NCBI GenBank assembly: GCA_002409365.1
Contig: DHUW01000054.1
Coordinates: 12,814-21,027 of the forward strand
Length of the DNA stretch: 8,214 nt
Reading direction: 5' to 3'
DNA from: Anaerolineaceae bacterium UBA5224
GTDB lineage: Bacteria; Chloroflexota; Anaerolineae; Anaerolineales; Anaerolineaceae
In this document: positions 1 through 6,191 of the stretch, in pieces
Layout of the letters: each line of letters opens with the position of its first letter
How positions within the stretch are numbered: the stretch's first letter is position 1
The notes under the pieces: generated by a model
The model's input: the letters and a program-made list of their open reading frames with translations, nothing else
Database searches by the model: none
Told to the model about the DNA's origin: nothing
Position numbers and translations under genes: made by a program

Positions 1-1368
1 TCTGCCGACGAACTCCACCCGGATGCCCACCCATTCTCCAACGCGCACGAGATGTTTTTGCTGAGCTCAGATAACGTCCCGTTAGGTGATGCCTACATTT
101 ACGGCACGATGGCGCACGAGTTCCAGCATATGATCCACTGGTACCAGGATAAAAATGAAGATTCCTGGGTGAACGAAGGTTTCTCCATGTTGGCTGAACA
201 CGTCAACGGTTTTGATTCGGGCGGGTTTGATTGGGAGTATTTCCACAATACTGATATGCAGCTAAACGACTGGGGAAGCGATATCGGCGAGAACGGTCCC
301 CATTATGGCGCCAGTTTCCTGTTTATGGTTTATTTTTTGGATCGTTTCGGAGAGGATGCTACCAAGGCATTGGTGAGTCACGATGAAAATGGCTTTGCCA
401 GCCTTGATGCAGTCTTCGCCGATCTGGGCATCCAAAACCCGACCACCGGTCAGGTTTACACAGGCAATGAATTCTTCGCCGACTGGGCTGTTACCAACCT
501 GCTCCAGAACTCCGACATCGAGGATAATCGTTACGATTACATTAGTTACAGTCCTTACTCTCTCGATACCACCAGTACCTACTACGATTGTCCCACAACG
601 GTCACCGGCGATGTTTATCAATATGGTGTAGATTACATCTCGCTTGCCTGCCCTGGTACCCACACACTCGAGTTTACCGGCAGCGATGTGGTCAACCTGC
701 TGCCTTTCTCGAGCCCGAGCTCAGGCGATTACTTTTTTTGGTCGAATATGGGCGATGAGTCCAACATGCGCCTGACCCATGACTTTGACCTGACTGCGGT
801 AACCGGGAATGCCGAATTGCAGTTTAAGACTTGGTACGACCTGGAAAAAGACTACGATTATGCATACGTATCTGCTTCTGTAGATGGGATCAATTGGGAT
901 ATTCTGGATTCTCAGCGCTGTACCAATCTCAACCCCTCTGGCAATAGCTATGGCTGCGGCTGGAACGGGCAGTCCAATGGTTGGGTTGACGAATTAGTTG
1001 ACTTATCGGCATATATCGGACAGAAAGTAACCATTCGATTTGATTACGTAACGGATGCAGCTGTCAATGGCAATGGCATTGCGATTGACGATATTCAGCT
1101 TGCTGCGACAGGATACTCAACTGATCTGGAGACAGACGGTGGTGGTTGGCTGGCTGAAGGCTTTGTACGCGTCCAAAATACACTGCCACAATCGTTCGCA
1201 TTAAGTCTTGTTTATGTTGGCAATCCCCCCAGGGTTGAGCAATATCAGATCAATGCTGGGGAAAAATTGGTTCTTGATATTGAGATAGGAAACGAAATCA
1301 CCCTGGTTATCTCTGGCACTACACCTGTCACAAGAGAAAAAGCCACTTATCAGATTGACGTGCGATAA
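1..1368 (+). CDS. Secreted zinc-metallopeptidase-like protein with MAM-like C-terminal region (5' partial)
   Basis: The frame is open from base 1, so the true start lies outside the window; 455 residues are visible. Numbering from the first visible codon, HEFQHMIH (residues 39-46) is an HExxH zinc site, and WVNEGFS (56-62) supplies a likely third ligand, Glu59, in the style of gluzincin peptidases. The site recalls M30/hyicolysin-type HEFQH sequences more than the M6 (InhA) HEFGH form. The second half, about residues 235-370, has alternating beta-strand patterns (FFWSNMGDES, ELQFKTWYDLE, IGQKVTIRFDY, GIAIDDIQL) typical of the MAM/jelly-roll domain that follows the catalytic domain in immune-inhibitor-A-like proteins. 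A last beta-rich domain (GGGWLAEGFVRVQN onward) closes the protein. There is no C-terminal membrane anchor. Inferred role: extracellular proteolysis. The peptidase call is fairly sure; the exact family is not. Confidence 0.75.
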   Translation, partial: SADELHPDAHPFSNAHEMFLLSSDNVPLGDAYIYGTMAHEFQHMIHWYQDKNEDSWVNEGFSMLAEHVNGFDSGGFDWEYFHNTDMQLNDWGSDIGENGPHYGASFLFMVYFLDRFGEDATKALVSHDENGFASLDAVFADLGIQNPTTGQVYTGNEFFADWAVTNLLQNSDIEDNRYDYISYSPYSLDTTSTYYDCPTTVTGDVYQYGVDYISLACPGTHTLEFTGSDVVNLLPFSSPSSGDYFFWSNMGDESNMRLTHDFDLTAVTGNAELQFKTWYDLEKDYDYAYVSASVDGINWDILDSQRCTNLNPSGNSYGCGWNGQSNGWVDELVDLSAYIGQKVTIRFDYVTDAAVNGNGIAIDDIQLAATGYSTDLETDGGGWLAEGFVRVQNTLPQSFALSLVYVGNPPRVEQYQINAGEKLVLDIEIGNEITLVISGTTPVTREKATYQIDVR

Positions 1369-1400
1369 GGTTGTCTCCTTCTACACTCGGATAAAATTCG

Positions 1401-1425
1401 TGGGGGAAGGGACTTGCCCTCTTCC
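1401..1425. repeat. Hairpin repeat, copy 1 (GGAAGG..CTTG..CCTCTTCC type)
   Basis: The core (1405-1425) has arms GGAAGGG and CCCTCTTCC around a CTTG-containing loop, pairing with a small bulge. It matches 3512-3536 at 21 of 25 positions, with 18 of 21 in the core. It lies 32 bases after the stop of the left-edge gene in a convergent gap. A T-rich stretch (CTCTTGTTT) follows, so it might also act as a weak terminator for that gene. Confidence 0.6.
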
Positions 1426-1503
1426 TCTTGTTTCCAGCGCGGGCAACGATTTACTGGTAAGCCCCAGAGCCATCCAAGCTCTATACAAGTAAGCATAAAA
1501 AAA

Positions 1504-1522
1504 GGCGGGTCTAAGATCCGCC
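1504..1522. repeat. Palindromic element with CTAAGAT centre
   Basis: An 8-bp stem (GGCGGGTC with GATCCGCC, one G-T wobble) closes a TAA loop. The sequence shares the frame GGCnGGnCTAAnATCC with the hairpin at 3389-3414. The A-run just before it could let it act as a terminator in the minus direction, but a better terminator lies between it and the STAS gene. REP-like intergenic element is the preferred reading. Confidence 0.5.
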
Positions 1523-1555
1523 CCTACGTGAACTGTAAGTTAAGTCCATAAGACG

Positions 1556-1582
1556 AAAGAAGCGGTCTGAGACCGCTTCTTT
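1556..1582. terminator. Bidirectional rho-independent terminator
   Basis: A perfect 12-bp inverted repeat (AAAGAAGCGGTC / GACCGCTTCTTT) with a TGA loop has an A-rich left arm and T-rich right arm, so both strands carry a GC stem with a U-rich flank. It starts 14 bases past the stop of the STAS gene on the minus strand. It can also stop plus-strand transcripts from the metallopeptidase gene; a TTTTTT run follows at 1592-1597. Confidence 0.85.
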
Positions 1583-1596
1583 ATAATGGAATTTTT

Positions 1597-1929
1597 TCAT
1601 AGATCGGCGATAGCATCCACAAGTGTATCGTACGTTGGGAAGTAGGGCAAAATCCCAATCAGATCCATGGAGCTGCGTACGTTCTCGTTCAAACCAGCCA
1701 GCACAATCTTGCCTGAATTCCCCTTCTGAAGCTCCTTGTAGGCGCGAATAATCGCCCACCAGCCAGCACTGGAGACAAAGGTAATGTCGGACATATCGAG
1801 GATGATCGTCTTCTTATCCTCCACCAGGTCATTCAGAACTTTTTCGATATCAGGGGCAGTCGCGCTGTCAATGCGTCCCAAACCTTTTACCACTACACAA
1901 CGTTTGTAATCCGTGACTTTGAAATCCAT
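1597..1929 (-). CDS. STAS-domain protein, anti-sigma factor antagonist type
   Basis: The 110-residue product is a lone STAS domain, the usual size for SpoIIAA/RsbV-like anti-anti-sigma factors, which bind an anti-sigma kinase and free a sigma factor. The diagnostic stretch is LDMSDITFVSSAGWWAI (residues 44-60), corresponding to the DSSG phospho-loop of SpoIIAA. Here the loop is S53-S54-A55-G56: aligned on the Gly, the usual phospho-serine is Ala and the preceding Asp is Ser, so any phosphorylation would have to use Ser54 or Ser53. Two Trp follow the Gly where Leu-Gly or Leu-Arg is common. The start is well supported: GGAGGT sits 8 bases before the ATG. No kinase or sigma gene adjoins, so the partner is unknown. 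Transcription is single-gene, from the promoter at 1957-1986 to the terminator at 1556-1582. Confidence 0.9.
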   Translation of the reverse strand: MDFKVTDYKRCVVVKGLGRIDSATAPDIEKVLNDLVEDKKTIILDMSDITFVSSAGWWAIIRAYKELQKGNSGKIVLAGLNENVRSSMDLIGILPYFPTYDTLVDAIADL

Positions 1930-1956
1930 GTTCTCAACCTCCAGTTTAGTTTTAAG

Positions 1957-1986
1957 ATTATATCATTGTCTATAGGTGTAAAACAA
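1957..1986 (-). promoter_or_regulatory. Predicted promoter of the STAS gene
   Basis: Reading the minus strand, TTGTTT (1986-1981) and a perfect TATAAT (1962-1957) are separated by 18 bases. Transcription would begin near 1950, giving a leader of about 20 bases that contains the GGAGGT ribosome-binding site. It shares the gap with the divergent miaB promoter. Confidence 0.6.
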
Positions 1987-2032
1987 AAAGTCACATCAAG
2001 TGAACATGAAGAATCCACCTCAGCATCTCAGG

Positions 2033-2038
2033 TATAAT
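2033..2038 (+). promoter_or_regulatory. -10 box of miaB, leaderless arrangement
   Basis: A perfect TATAAT ends 8 bases before the miaB ATG. Initiation 6-8 bases downstream would place the mRNA 5' end at or next to the start codon. No Shine-Dalgarno sequence lies between, and I see no convincing -35 hexamer 16-18 bases upstream. Confidence 0.5.
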
Positions 2039-2046
2039 AACGCCTT

Positions 2047-3357
2047 ATGAAATATCACATCTGGACAGAAGGTTGTCAAATGAACGTCGCGGATAGCGAC
2101 CGCCTGGCACGTGCCCTGGGCGCACTTGGCATGGAAGAAACAAAGGACGCTTCGCAGGCTGGCATGATCATCCTCAACACCTGTGTCGTACGGCAAAGCG
2201 CCGAAGACCGCGCGCTTGGCCGGCTCAATTCCTTGCGACCACTAAAACGCAATAATCCTAATTTAATCATTGGGCTGATGGGCTGTCTTGTCGGTATCCG
2301 AGGCAATGCTGCCATGGAGAAGCGCTATCCCTGGGTGGATATCTTTGCTGCTCCATCTGACCCGGAACCATTTCTACGTTTTTTGGACAACAGGATGAAT
2401 CAGGATTCTGCTGAAACCTGGCGCAAAAAGGTGGATGATGTTCTGGATGCTGAATTCGGCGTGACTACCGAGATTCGCCACACGGTCTCGGAGAATCTCC
2501 CGATCGTCCTGGGTTGCTCGCATGCCTGTGCATACTGCGTGATCCCGGGTAAACGCGGCATTGAACGTAGCCGCGAATCCCAAAAAATTCTGGAAGAAGC
2601 CCGGGTGATGGTCGATCACGGCGCTAAAGAATTGGTCTTGCTCGGTCAGATCGTTGATCGTTACGGTCTGGACCTGGAAAACCATATGCATTTACCCCAA
2701 TTACTGGCCGAATTATCTGAGATTGAAGGGCTGGAGCGCATCCGCTTCCTGACTTCCCATCCCAATTGGATGACCGAAGAATTGATCGACGCTGTCGCTG
2801 CATTGTCTAAGGTGATGCCACATATTGAAGTTCCCGTCCAGGCAGGTGATGACGAGGTTCTCCTGGCGATGCGCCGTGGTTACACCAACCAGAATTACCG
2901 CGACCTGATTGCACGGATTCGCTCGAAGATTCCTGACGTCTCAATCGGCACAGACATCATTGTTGGTTTTCCCGGAGAAAGTGAAGCGGCTTTCGAACAA
3001 ACTTACCAACTTCTCAAGGACCTGCGCCTGGATGTCGCTCACCTCGCACGTTACTCTCCCCGTCCAAACACCTACTCCGCCAAATTCCTTCCTGACGATG
3101 TGTCTGCGGAAGAAAAAATGAGGCGTTTCAGGGTGCTCGAGGACCTACAAAAAGAAGTCGTAGGCGAGATCAACCAGCAGTTTCTAGGGAAGGTTCAGCC
3201 AGTATTATTCGAGGAAAAAGCGAAGGATCGCTGGCGCGGTCGCACGCCAACCAATCGATTGGTTTTTGTGGAAAGCGATGAAGACCTGCTTGGTCAGACC
3301 CGCAATGTGCATATCAATTGGACCGGACCCTGGTCGCTTCTCGGCGATTTGATCTAA
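2047..3357 (+). CDS. miaB: tRNA-2-methylthio-N6-dimethylallyladenosine synthase (MiaB)
   Basis: This radical-SAM methylthiotransferase inserts sulfur and a methyl group at C2 of i6A37 in tRNAs reading UNN codons. The 436 residues show the full family layout. An N-terminal UPF0004 domain carries TEGCQMN with Cys10, then Cys46 (NTC) and Cys80 (MGC), ligands of the auxiliary 4Fe-4S cluster. The radical-SAM motif CSHACAYC gives Cys157, Cys161 and Cys164. A TRAM domain lies at about 379-436. GCQMN favours MiaB over RimO or MtaB. One oddity is LGQIVDRYG (199-207) where LGQNVNSYG is usual; the Gln-Tyr-Gly frame is kept. The ATG at 2047 fits the family N-terminus but has no ribosome-binding site, and a TATAAT ends 8 bases before it, so translation is probably from a leaderless mRNA. 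It stands alone, divergent from the STAS gene. Confidence 0.93.
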   Translation: MKYHIWTEGCQMNVADSDRLARALGALGMEETKDASQAGMIILNTCVVRQSAEDRALGRLNSLRPLKRNNPNLIIGLMGCLVGIRGNAAMEKRYPWVDIFAAPSDPEPFLRFLDNRMNQDSAETWRKKVDDVLDAEFGVTTEIRHTVSENLPIVLGCSHACAYCVIPGKRGIERSRESQKILEEARVMVDHGAKELVLLGQIVDRYGLDLENHMHLPQLLAELSEIEGLERIRFLTSHPNWMTEELIDAVAALSKVMPHIEVPVQAGDDEVLLAMRRGYTNQNYRDLIARIRSKIPDVSIGTDIIVGFPGESEAAFEQTYQLLKDLRLDVAHLARYSPRPNTYSAKFLPDDVSAEEKMRRFRVLEDLQKEVVGEINQQFLGKVQPVLFEEKAKDRWRGRTPTNRLVFVESDEDLLGQTRNVHINWTGPWSLLGDLI

Positions 3358-3388
3358 TACCCGGTCAACAGGCATACTGTCAACGTCG

Positions 3389-3414
3389 TACGGCTGGACT
3401 AAAATCCAGCCGTA
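3389..3414. repeat. Palindromic element with CTAAAA loop
   Basis: A perfect 10-bp stem (TACGGCTGGA / TCCAGCCGTA) closes a CTAAAA loop, 31 bases after the miaB stop. It resembles the hairpin at 1504-1522 (17 of 24 aligned positions, centred on CTAAnATCC) while the stem bases differ. No T-run follows, so it is not a classical terminator, though it could block 3' decay of the miaB mRNA. Confidence 0.6.
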
Positions 3415-3433
3415 GAGTTCATCTACATGAGCA

Positions 3434-3454
3434 ATTGTGGGGGGGCAAGCTCAC
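3434..3454. repeat. Degenerate copy of the GTGGG..AAGCT hairpin repeat
   Basis: It begins ATTGTGGG, the same eight bases found at 3510-3517, and continues through a G-run to CAAGCTCAC. GTG/CAC ends allow a short stem. It looks like a diverged relative of the repeats at 1401-1425 and 3512-3536. Confidence 0.3.
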
Positions 3455-3511
3455 ACCGTACGATAAATAAATTCCCAATCAGGCACGAACATGTTCCAAA
3501 CCACCCTCCAT

Positions 3512-3536
3512 TGTGGGAAGGAGCTTGACCTCTTCC
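3512..3536. repeat. Hairpin repeat, copy 2 (GGAAGG..CTTG..CCTCTTCC type)
   Basis: It matches 1401-1425 at 21 of 25 bases; the core arms are GGAAGG and CCTCTTCC around a CTTG loop. It lies 19 bases past the nth stop, between convergent miaB and nth. No T-run follows in the minus direction, so a terminator role for the four-gene run is possible but not shown. Confidence 0.6.
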
Positions 3537-3555
3537 GAGATATTTGACCTTCGCT

Positions 3556-4242
3556 CTAATTAAACTGCTTCTCCGGATAGTCACACATACCCAACACCGG
3601 GCAGATGGCGCATTTGGGCTTCCTTGCCTGGCAGATTTGCCTGCCAAGATTGATCAAATTCAAATGCAGCGGTCCGAAATTATCCGGGTTGCCGATCGCT
3701 TCCAGGTATTCATGAGTTTTCTCGACGCTCAATTTTGCTGGGCGCAGCCCAATGCGACCGGTTACCCGATAAACATGAGTGTCGACCGGGAAAGCAGGCA
3801 TGCCTAACGAGAAAACCATGACGATGGCAGCGGTTTTTGGTCCGACACCCTTGAGAGTGGTCAGCCAGTTTCGGGCTTCATCAACGCTCAGTTTCTTAAG
3901 CCAATCCAGGTCAAATTTCTCGTCTTTTTCACTAACCGCCTTAAGCGCTGCCTGGATATTGGGACCTTTTTGTTCAGCCAGACCAGCGATCCGGATCACA
4001 TGCTGCAATTCTTCCGGGTCAGCATCTCGTACTTCTTTCCAGGTCGGGTAACGTCGCCTTAACTCCGTATATGCTTTGTCCCGGTTAACGTCATTGGTGT
4101 TTTGGGAAAGAATCGTACAAACCAATTCGTCGACTGCTGGCATTCTTTCGTGCCAGTTTGGTTCGCCAAAGTATTCAAGTAGCCTTTTGTTTACTTGCTC
4201 CAGCTTTTCTCTTCGTGCAAGGTCTTCTTCAGTGAATTCCAT
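3556..4242 (-). CDS. nth: Endonuclease III, bifunctional DNA glycosylase/AP lyase
   Basis: This base-excision-repair enzyme removes oxidised pyrimidines and cleaves the abasic site. Across 228 residues (E. coli has 211) it shows the helix-hairpin-helix LKGVGPKTAA (130-139) with catalytic Lys136, and AFPVDTHVYRV (150-160) with catalytic Asp154. The 18-residue spacing equals that of E. coli Lys120/Asp138. The C-terminal 4Fe-4S loop is C204-x6-C211-x2-C214-x5-C220, the exact endonuclease III pattern. The retained lysine argues against MutY or a monofunctional glycosylase. The ATG lies three bases after the asparaginase stop and in the same frame (TGA CGT ATG). No ribosome-binding site is visible, so translation likely depends on coupling to asparaginase. 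It is last in the minus-strand run. Confidence 0.93.
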   Translation of the reverse strand: MEFTEEDLARREKLEQVNKRLLEYFGEPNWHERMPAVDELVCTILSQNTNDVNRDKAYTELRRRYPTWKEVRDADPEELQHVIRIAGLAEQKGPNIQAALKAVSEKDEKFDLDWLKKLSVDEARNWLTTLKGVGPKTAAIVMVFSLGMPAFPVDTHVYRVTGRIGLRPAKLSVEKTHEYLEAIGNPDNFGPLHLNLINLGRQICQARKPKCAICPVLGMCDYPEKQFN

Positions 4243-4245
4243 ACG

Positions 4246-5298
4246 TCACGAGGAAAATTGGATCGGCCTGGCAAGGCGAACTTCACCAATCTCGATCCCT
4301 CGATAATTTCTCAAGATCGGTTGGTTGAGACTGGCATAGGTATCAGATTCCATCTCCGCTCTGAATCCAAGCGCTTTCATCAACTCCACTACCACGCGTT
4401 GGGTCGCCCTGCGGGTAGGGTCACCATCGGCGATCTTGAGTGCAACCCCGATCCCCTTGGATTTTTCAGTGATCGCTCCAGGCATGATGCCAATTAATTG
4501 ATAACCTTCCGCACCGCCCTTGGCGATCAACTTTCCCTTCATCACTTCCATCAAAACCGTATCCAATTGTCCGGGTCCAGAGACCATGTTGGGGTAAGCT
4601 GTCATAGCTCGGGTTATCTTCCGGCAAGCAAGCTGCCGTTTTTCCTCAAGTTTTGTCGGGTCAACTAAACGCGCGGTTGCCAATGCGAAACTTTGCAGGG
4701 GCATGGCATAAACAGGCGCACTGCAGCCGTCTACACCAGGGATCAATTCTTCAGGGTTCATACCGCACATTGAAGAAACCGCTTCGCGGATGTTTTTCTG
4801 AACCTGATGATCCAGTGACAAATAATCAGAAAGGCTTTGCCCAAGCAATTTTGCCTGGGTGAGCATACCGCTGTGTTTACCCGAGCAATTATGGCGGTAG
4901 GAGTTTGGCTCCTCACCGCGCACTCGCATCTGGAAGGTAGTCTCCTTGTCGATTGGCCAATGAACACCACACTGCAAATCGCTCAATTGCAGACCTACCT
5001 TCTGGTGAATCGATTTCAAGACACGAACGTGTTCGTCTGTACCGGTATGAGAAGCACACATGATCGCCAACTCCTCGTCAGTCAATCCAAAAGCTTCTAC
5101 TCCGCCATGCTCAACCAGGGGTAAAGCCTGGAAGGGCTTCATGGAACTGCGGGGGAAGGTGACCAGATCAGGATTCCCATAAGAAAGCAATAATTTGCCA
5201 TCCGAATCAACTGCTGCCAGCGCGCCAAAGTGGATACTCTCAACAATTCCACCCCGGGTCAGCTCAACCAGGGGTTCATAACCAGCACAAACATCCAT
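4246..5298 (-). CDS. L-asparaginase, class 3 (Rhizobium-type, asparaginase II family)
   Basis: It hydrolyses L-asparagine to aspartate and ammonia and belongs to the family of Rhizobium etli inducible asparaginase, unrelated to the E. coli type I/II enzymes. The 350 residues carry every active-site block recalled for that enzyme at a constant 3-residue offset: RSSMK with Ser51 and Lys54 (R. etli 48/51), CASH with Ser83 (80), NCSGKHSG with Cys138 and Lys141 (135/138), and GVDGC with Asp190 and Cys192 (187/189). Cys138, Lys141 and Cys192 would hold the zinc. I place the start at the ATG at 5298; a TTG at 5304 is in frame, but GAGAGG lies directly against it and 6 bases from the ATG. No signal peptide is visible, so it is cytoplasmic. 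It is co-transcribed with the metallo-beta-lactamase-fold gene upstream and nth downstream. Confidence 0.92.
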   Translation of the reverse strand: MDVCAGYEPLVELTRGGIVESIHFGALAAVDSDGKLLLSYGNPDLVTFPRSSMKPFQALPLVEHGGVEAFGLTDEELAIMCASHTGTDEHVRVLKSIHQKVGLQLSDLQCGVHWPIDKETTFQMRVRGEEPNSYRHNCSGKHSGMLTQAKLLGQSLSDYLSLDHQVQKNIREAVSSMCGMNPEELIPGVDGCSAPVYAMPLQSFALATARLVDPTKLEEKRQLACRKITRAMTAYPNMVSGPGQLDTVLMEVMKGKLIAKGGAEGYQLIGIMPGAITEKSKGIGVALKIADGDPTRRATQRVVVELMKALGFRAEMESDTYASLNQPILRNYRGIEIGEVRLARPIQFSS

Positions 5299-5300
5299 TT

Positions 5301-6140
5301 TCAACCTCTCTCGTGATGATTAAGTTCATAATACGTCGTGATGCCCCAGTGCAGGCGGTTGTAAAAGATCTCACTGTTGAACAAGTCCAGTTGGCTGAAC
5401 CTGGCGGAAATTTGTGGAATCACGCTGTACCATTCCTCGATTGGCGCCTTAGCTTCATGCAATTCTTCAAAAGTTTTGCGTATCGCTACGATGTTTTGGT
5501 ACATCGTCTTGATTTGGTCGTTACTGACCACGCCGCTCCGGGAGGATATCACGGTGTAATCCGCGTATGATTTGGAAGAGAGCAAATTCAGGTCATTTTC
5601 CCAGGCTTCCAGGTTGGCATAAGCCAGGAATGGAGGTTGATCGACTACGACACTGTCGCCTATGAAAACAGTCTGACGCTGAGGGATCTTCACCCACGTG
5701 CCAGCCTGGTTCGAGCCCGAATGATGTTCCAGGTCAATCTGCAGGTCGCCGAGGTAAAGGCTGAGTTCGTTATCATAATTAATTTCCGGTGGCACCATTC
5801 GATTACCGGTGGTGACAATCTCAGGGCTTTCGTTATATTGCTGAGGTTCTTCGCTGACTTTTGGCGTACGGTTACGAATGGGCGCGATTGCGTCCGAATG
5901 TGCTACGATGGCACAATCGCTTCCTTTCATGCTTAGTAAGCGGTCGTAATTAGTGTCCAGAACGACCATATAGCATTGCTGGCAGCATTGGTCCAGCTCC
6001 TTCGTACTCTTCCAATAATTGCCATCAATTGGCTTGAGAGGAGAATCGATCAAAACCATACCTGTATCGGATCGGATAACGCCAGAGTACAAACCAATAG
6101 AATTTTGTTCAACATAAATATTTGGCGCAATTTCTTTCAT
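5301..6140 (-). CDS. Degenerate metallo-beta-lactamase-fold protein, probable pseudo-enzyme
   Basis: The 279 residues follow the metallo-beta-lactamase plan. The N-terminus is strand-rich with SDTGMVLIDSP (24-34). VVLDTNYDRLLSMKG (59-73) sits where the HxHxDH metal motif should be, then a strand and IVAHSDAIAPI. HHSGSNQAG (139-147) sits where PGHTPG is usual, and FIGDSVV (159-165) keeps the fold's Asp162. ISSRSGVVS (199-207) replaces the last GHG loop. So HxHxDH and the two later ligand histidines are absent and only Asp162 plainly survives; hydrolase activity is unlikely. A CCxxC cluster (52-56) is present. The start is firm: GGAGG lies 6 bases before the ATG. It has its own promoter and ends two bases before asparaginase. 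A binding, regulatory or scaffold role is inference; fold assignment is likely, function unknown. Confidence 0.7.
   Translation of the reverse strand: MKEIAPNIYVEQNSIGLYSGVIRSDTGMVLIDSPLKPIDGNYWKSTKELDQCCQQCYMVVLDTNYDRLLSMKGSDCAIVAHSDAIAPIRNRTPKVSEEPQQYNESPEIVTTGNRMVPPEINYDNELSLYLGDLQIDLEHHSGSNQAGTWVKIPQRQTVFIGDSVVVDQPPFLAYANLEAWENDLNLLSSKSYADYTVISSRSGVVSNDQIKTMYQNIVAIRKTFEELHEAKAPIEEWYSVIPQISARFSQLDLFNSEIFYNRLHWGITTYYELNHHERG
5305..5310 (-). promoter_or_regulatory. Ribosome-binding site deciding the asparaginase start
   Basis: GAGAGG on the minus strand lies 6 bases before the ATG at 5298 and abuts the alternative TTG at 5304. The spacing favours the ATG. The site is inside the last codons of the upstream gene, whose TGA is two bases before the ATG, which favours translational coupling. 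Confidence 0.6.
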
Positions 6141-6161
6141 CTCTCACCTCCAATTTTTGGA

Positions 6162-6190
6162 ATTATAGCCAAGCCTTACATAATTATCCA
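6162..6190 (-). promoter_or_regulatory. Predicted promoter of the three-gene block (MBL-fold, asparaginase, nth)
   Basis: On the minus strand TGGATA (6190-6185, four of six consensus bases) and a perfect TATAAT (6167-6162) are 17 bases apart in the 51-base gap after the M23 gene. Transcription would begin near 6155, leaving a short leader with the GGAGG site. Read-through from the M23 gene remains possible because no terminator is seen in this gap. Confidence 0.55.
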
Positions 6191-6191
6191 C

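Noticed and set aside
262..663. A 133-codon minus-strand reading frame within the metallopeptidase gene
   Set aside because: It overlaps the coding strand of a protein with clear zinc motifs; no start signal or domain supports it.
3487..3496. Perfect palindrome GAACATGTTC, considered as a LexA/SOS operator
   Set aside because: The GAAC...GTTC half-sites are only two bases apart, not four as in the Gram-positive SOS box, and it lies in a convergent gap away from any promoter.
4195..4497. Plus-strand frames opposite nth and asparaginase
   Set aside because: They are mirror frames of two well-supported enzymes whose active-site residues are all on the minus strand.
5302..5304. TTG at 5304 as the asparaginase start
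   Set aside because: The GAGAGG site directly abuts it with no spacer, whereas the ATG at 5298 has a 6-base spacing.
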